DNA from: Betaproteobacteria bacterium
GTDB taxonomy: Bacteria > Pseudomonadota > Gammaproteobacteria > Burkholderiales > Casimicrobiaceae
DNA: 56,968 nucleotides
NCBI GenBank assembly: GCA_003153475.1
Contig: PLYT01000024.1
Coordinates: forward strand, 1 to 56,968
Direction: 5' to 3'
Part shown: positions 53,516 through 56,968 of the stretch, piece by piece
Layout of the letters: each line of letters begins with the position of its first letter
How positions within the stretch are numbered: position 1 is the first letter of the stretch
Made by a program: the position numbers and the translations under genes
The notes under the pieces: generated by a model
What the model was told of the DNA's origin: nothing
Databases searched by the model: none
What the model saw: only the letters and a program-made list of their open reading frames with translations

Positions 53516-53980
53516 TCAGCCGTTGGCCAGCATTCTTTTGAGGTAAGTCTCCAGCTGGACGATCTCGTCTCGGCCGAATCCCCGCAGATAACGATTGAGC
53601 ACCGCGACGGCGCTGTCGATCAGCTGCGGGTAGACGGTCTTGCCTTCGGCGGTGAGCTCCAGATTGATCTTGCGGCGATCATCGGGACAGCGAACGCGGC
53701 GGACCAGGCCTTTGCGCTCGAGTCGGTCGATCATTCGGGTCATCGCGCCCGGGTCGTAGGACACGCCCTTGCACAAACCGGACGCCGAATCGGTCGGTCC
53801 GTCCGCCAGAGTGACCAGGATCACATACTGTGCTGCCGTGATATCCAGCGGCGCCAGCTCCCGGTCGAGCGCTTCCATGATCTCTATCTTGACCTGGCTC
53901 AGCAGGCGCCCGAGCCCCGTGCGGTGGTCGTACGTCTTGGCGTCGTAGAGGGCGGTGGAGACCGTAGAAGTCGCATCCAT
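53516..53980 (-). CDS. MarR family transcriptional regulator
   Basis: The 154-residue winged-helix regulator reads LAPLDITAAQYVILVTLADGPTDSASGLCKGVSYDPGAMTRMIDRLERKGLVRRVRCPDDRRKINLELTAEGK, with the recognition helix and the conserved D-DRR wing. A Cys lies in the helix-turn-helix (GLCKG). It is the first gene upstream of the outer-membrane-factor/emrAB operon on the same strand and presumably represses it until a drug or oxidant is bound. The predicted transcript starts at or one base before ATG 53980. Confidence 0.94.
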   Translation of the reverse strand: MDATSTVSTALYDAKTYDHRTGLGRLLSQVKIEIMEALDRELAPLDITAAQYVILVTLADGPTDSASGLCKGVSYDPGAMTRMIDRLERKGLVRRVRCPDDRRKINLELTAEGKTVYPQLIDSAVAVLNRYLRGFGRDEIVQLETYLKRMLANG

Positions 53981-53987
53981 GAAACGA

Positions 53988-54016
53988 ATAGTAGTTGCCT
54001 AGACAATAGTTGTCAA
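53988..54016 (-). promoter_or_regulatory. MarR gene promoter with embedded operator
   Basis: On the minus strand TTGACA (54011-54016), a 17-base spacer and TACTAT (53988-53993) form a near-consensus sigma-70 promoter. The spacer contains TTGTCTAGGCAA (53995-54006 on the plus strand as TTGCCTAGACAA), which nearly matches the site at 53486-53497. A repressor bound there would block RNA polymerase. Confidence 0.75.
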
Positions 54017-54153
54017 GGCTTCTATGAGTCGGGCCGGCATCGGGAAGTAAAGGCGCATGGGCTTGATATGACAGGCTATTTCTGTGGGGTCCGTCCAGCC
54101 TCGACGTCTGCTGCGCCGCAGCGCCCGGGACGTTTGCAGTAGACTAAAAGTCG

Positions 54154-56769
54154 ATGATATCCGTCGGTCATTATTTGCGGCCCCTGCTGGCCCCCGAGTC
54201 GGTCGCCTTGATCGGCGCCTCGGCGAAGCCGGGATCACTTGGCCGCATCGTCTACGAGAACCTCCTTGCGGGCGGCTTCAAGGGCGAGCTTTTTGCGATC
54301 AACCCGAACCACACTGCCATTCTCGACCGGCCGGCCCTGCCGTCGCTAACCGCGATCGGTAAGCCGGTCGACCTGGCGGTTATCTGCGCCCCGCCGGCCG
54401 CGGTGCCGGCGATCCTCGACGAAGCGCCCCAGCGGGCGCGCGGCGCCGTCATCCTTTCCGGGGCCCCGACCGCCAGCGCGGCCGACTTTCACCGCTGGCG
54501 AAGCGACATCGCGACCCGCGCCCGTGCCTCGCGCATCCGCGTGCTCGGCCCGGCGAGCTTCGGCGTCATCCGCACCTCGATCGGACTCAATGCCAGCTAC
54601 GGCGCCGTCGCCGCGGCACCGGGCCGGTTGAGCCTGATCTCGCAATCGGGAGCCGTCTGCGGCGCGCTACTCGATTTCGCGCGCACCGCGGGGATGGGAT
54701 TTGCCTCCGTCGTGGCACTTGGCGCGACCGCGGACGTCGACTTCGGCGAAGTGCTGGAGTTCGCGCTGACCGATGCCGAGACCGACGGCATCGTGCTGTA
54801 TATCGAAACGCTGCGCGACGCGCGCAGCTTCCTGTCGGCCCTGCGCGCGGCTGCGCGCACCAAGCCGGTGATCGTCCTCAAGGCGGGGCGGCACGCCGCA
54901 ACCCTCGGCGCCGGCGACATCGAGCCCGACCGGGTGTTCGAAGCCGCGCTCAGACGCGCCGGCACGGTCCGGGTTCACACCTATGCGCAGCTGTTCGCCT
55001 CGGCACGCGTCCTCGCCTCGGGCCGCATTCCGCGCAGCAATCGGCTGGCGATCGTCACCAACGGCAGGGGCCCTGGGCTGCTGGCAATGGACCGCGCGGC
55101 AGAGACCGGGGTCGTGCTCGCCGATCTCTCGGCGTCCACCCGCGCAACGCTGGCCACACTGCTGCCGCCGGAGGCCGATCCCGGCAATCCGGTCGACGTC
55201 CGCGGTGAAGCCACCCCCGAGCGATTCGGCGCCGCCGTCACCGCGGTGCTGGCCGATGCCGGCGTCGATGCGGTTCTTGCTCTGCATGTCCCGGTGCCGG
55301 CCGCGCCGCCGGTCGCCACGGCCGTGGCAGTCGCCACCGCCGCGCAGACGGCGGCCAAGCCGGTGCTGGCAGCCTGGCTGGGCGTCATCGACCAGCCGGA
55401 AGCGCGCGTCGCGCTGGAGTCGGGGGGCGTTGCGAATTTCTTCACTCCCGAGATCGCCGTCGATGCCTTTGCGACAGTCGCCGCGTATCGCCGCAACCAG
55501 GAGTGGCTGCTGGAGGTGCCCCCGCCGCTGCCGGCACTGAGCGCTCCGGATCTGGCCGCGGCCGAGCAGGTGCGCGCGCAGGCGCTTGCCGGAAATTATT
55601 CGCGGCTTACCGACATCGAGACCGCCGCACTGCTCGCCGCCTTCGGCATTCCGGCGGCGCCGCTCCTGGCCGTGTCGAGCGTGGCGGTGGCGCGGGCCTT
55701 CGCGCGCGAGGTCGGCTATCCGGTCGTCCTCGAGCCCGATGGGGATGACACGTCCGTACGCGCCGGCTTGCGCGACGGAAGGATGCTCGAACGCGCATGG
55801 AACGAGCTCGCTGCGGACAAGTCCGGCCGGCCCCGCGCCAGCCGGCAGCGGTTCATCGTGCGCAAGCAGCTCGAATTTCCGTTGTCACGCGAGGTGCGGA
55901 TTGTCGTGCGCACCGATCGGCTGTTCGGGCCGGTGATCGCCTATGGCGCGACGTCGGCCCAGCCGCGCGAGATGGCGCTGATGCTGCCGCCGCTCAACCG
56001 CCGCCTCGCGATCGACCTGATCGCCGCCGCGCATATCGCCGGCACGGCGGCCGAAGTGCAGCCGCTGGTTGCGCTGCTGCTCGAGGTGTCGGCGCTGCTC
56101 TGCGCGTTGCCCTGGGTCGTCGATATCGACCTCGACCAGATCGTCGTCAGCCCCATCGCGGCAATCGTCGCGCGGGCGCGAGTCAATGTCGAGCCTTCGC
56201 GGATCCGCCTCGCGGGCGGTTACCGGCATATGGCGATACATCCGTATCCGGTGGAGCTGGAGACCAGCTTGAGCCTGCCCTCGGGCGAAGTGCTCAAGCT
56301 CCGGCCGATCCGCCCCGAGGACGCCGACCTCGAGCGCGCATTCGTCGCCGGCATGTCGGAGCTCAGCCGCTACCGCCGCTTCATGCAGCACCTCCCGGCG
56401 CTCACGCCGCAAATGCTGGCGCGATTTACACAGGTCGACTACGACCGCGAGCTCGCACTGATCGCACTGGCCGTTGATGCGTCAGGGGAAGCCATCGTCG
56501 GCGTAGCGCGCTACGTCGCCAATCCCGACCACGAGAGCGCTGAATACGCGATTGCCGTCGCCGACTCCTGGCACGGGCGCGGGCTCGGCCGCGCGTTGAT
56601 GGAGGCGCTGATCGGCTGCGCCAGGAAACGCGGCTTTCGCCGGCTGATGGGTGTCGTGCTCGGCAGCAACGCGCCGATGCTCGCGCTGTGCCGCAAGCTG
56701 GGCTTCGTCGCCCAGCACGATCCCGACGATCCCGACCAGATTATCGTGACGCTGGATTTGTCCGCGTAA
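54154..56769 (+). CDS. Pat-like GNAT acetyltransferase with degenerate acyl-CoA synthetase domains
   Basis: The 871-residue protein has the Pat/Pka layout: a CoA-binding Rossmann domain (SVALIGASAKPGSLGRIVYENL), succinyl-CoA-synthetase-like domains (RLSLISQSGAVCGALLDFA, VIVLKAGRH), an ATP-grasp-like domain (about residues 480-690) and a C-terminal GNAT domain (about 710-870) with SAEYAIAVADSWHGRGLGRALMEAL. The SSHTG segment carrying the phosphohistidine of true ADP-forming synthetases is missing after KAGRH. The ATP-grasp motifs ExN/NP and DAR are also not seen. It therefore probably acts as a protein lysine acetyltransferase controlling CoA ligases. It follows the MarR gene divergently. Confidence 0.9.
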   Translation: MISVGHYLRPLLAPESVALIGASAKPGSLGRIVYENLLAGGFKGELFAINPNHTAILDRPALPSLTAIGKPVDLAVICAPPAAVPAILDEAPQRARGAVILSGAPTASAADFHRWRSDIATRARASRIRVLGPASFGVIRTSIGLNASYGAVAAAPGRLSLISQSGAVCGALLDFARTAGMGFASVVALGATADVDFGEVLEFALTDAETDGIVLYIETLRDARSFLSALRAAARTKPVIVLKAGRHAATLGAGDIEPDRVFEAALRRAGTVRVHTYAQLFASARVLASGRIPRSNRLAIVTNGRGPGLLAMDRAAETGVVLADLSASTRATLATLLPPEADPGNPVDVRGEATPERFGAAVTAVLADAGVDAVLALHVPVPAAPPVATAVAVATAAQTAAKPVLAAWLGVIDQPEARVALESGGVANFFTPEIAVDAFATVAAYRRNQEWLLEVPPPLPALSAPDLAAAEQVRAQALAGNYSRLTDIETAALLAAFGIPAAPLLAVSSVAVARAFAREVGYPVVLEPDGDDTSVRAGLRDGRMLERAWNELAADKSGRPRASRQRFIVRKQLEFPLSREVRIVVRTDRLFGPVIAYGATSAQPREMALMLPPLNRRLAIDLIAAAHIAGTAAEVQPLVALLLEVSALLCALPWVVDIDLDQIVVSPIAAIVARARVNVEPSRIRLAGGYRHMAIHPYPVELETSLSLPSGEVLKLRPIRPEDADLERAFVAGMSELSRYRRFMQHLPALTPQMLARFTQVDYDRELALIALAVDASGEAIVGVARYVANPDHESAEYAIAVADSWHGRGLGRALMEALIGCARKRGFRRLMGVVLGSNAPMLALCRKLGFVAQHDPDDPDQIIVTLDLSA

Positions 56770-56775
56770 AAGAAA

Positions 56776-56796
56776 AACGCCGCGCGAGGCGGCGTT
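56776..56796 (-). terminator. rho-independent terminator of rpoD, facing the Pat-like gene
   Basis: AACGCCGC and GCGGCGTT pair around a 5-base loop. On the minus strand the stem is followed by TTTTTCTTTT, a good terminator for the rpoD transcript. On the plus strand only a weak CTTCC tail follows, so it may end the Pat-like gene less well. A second hairpin (TGACGCGGC/GCCGCGTCA, 56819-56842) lies between it and rpoD. Confidence 0.8.
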
Positions 56797-56891
56797 CTTC
56801 CGTTACATTATTGCGGTCTGACGCGGCCTCCTCGCCGCGTCACCGTGAACGACTGGCATATCGTGCCGGCCGCCGCGGCGACTCGCGGACG

Positions 56892-56968
56892 CTAGCCCTC
56901 GCCTTCGATGAAGCTCCGCAGCTTTTCCGAGCGCGACGGGTGGCGAAGCTTGCGCAGCGCCTTGGCCT
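56892..56968 (-). CDS. rpoD: RNA polymerase sigma-70 factor RpoD, C-terminal end (cut by window end)
   Basis: The last 24 codons read AKALRKLRHPSRSEKLRSF and then IEGEG before TAG at 56892-56894. This matches the C-terminal end of sigma-70 region 4.2 of primary sigma factors; the HPSRS segment is characteristic of RpoD. The remainder lies beyond the window. Confidence 0.9.
   Translation of the reverse strand, partial: AKALRKLRHPSRSEKLRSFIEGEG

Noticed and set aside
56819..56842. Hairpin TGACGCGGC/GCCGCGTCA as the rpoD terminator
   Set aside because: No T-run follows on either strand. The hairpin at 56776-56796 has a clear T-run on the minus strand and is the better candidate.

Overview
This is a 57 kb piece of a high-GC chromosome. 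It most likely comes from a betaproteobacterium (Burkholderiales, Rhodocyclales or a relative). This rests on gene order and protein character, not on any search. The supporting blocks are pilB-pilC-pilD-coaE-zapD, ffh next to rpsP-rimM-trmD-rplS, rsmI back to back with lpoA-yraN-(SIS isomerase)-dolP, and a box-type aerobic benzoyl-CoA cluster with the regulator boxR. The window opens inside queC and closes inside rpoD. No phage, complete insertion sequence or CRISPR array was seen.

Layout. 1-5 kb: end of queC, a TetR regulator with a small exported protein, an MDR-type oxidoreductase, a second TetR regulator, a Tyr/Pro/Ala-rich exported protein and a membrane-anchored alpha/beta hydrolase. 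5-11.3 kb is a variable-looking stretch: a broken hsdM fragment fused in frame to the front of a periplasmic glycerophosphodiesterase, a BrnT/BrnA-type toxin-antitoxin pair, and a TRAP transporter operon ending in a TauD-type dioxygenase. 11.3-19 kb: zapD, coaE, pilD, pilC, pilB, a CBS-domain HCC-family membrane protein and a CcsA/YpjD-like protein, all on the minus strand. 19-24.8 kb (plus strand): ffh, the ribosomal operon rpsP-rimM-trmD-rplS ending in a tandemly duplicated terminator, and a J-like/RDD/TPR membrane protein. 24.9-30.2 kb: a thioredoxin-tusA-rhodanese group, then rfaE2, dolP, gmhA, yraN and lpoA, with rsmI divergent.

30.2-42 kb is a benzoate module. A leftward operon holds a MioC-like flavodoxin, benzoate-CoA ligase, a five-gene Liv-type ABC uptake system and an alpha/beta hydrolase. 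A rightward set holds boxR, boxC and boxB. The two face away from a short AT-rich gap that carries TGCA repeats, a likely BoxR operator. Benzoate would be imported, activated to benzoyl-CoA, epoxidised by BoxB and ring-cleaved by BoxC. The usual BoxB reductase gene boxA is not in the window; the flavodoxin sits in the module instead.

42-54 kb holds two multidrug efflux operons either side of a CAT-anticodon tRNA that looks more like tRNA-Ile2 than tRNA-Met. One is a tripartite RND system. The other is an EmrAB-type system with its own outer membrane factor and a MarR regulator. A near-palindromic motif, TTGCCTAGRCAA, occurs both inside the MarR promoter and upstream of the EmrAB operon. The window ends with a Pat-like acetyltransferase whose acyl-CoA synthetase part has lost key residues, and with the tail of rpoD.
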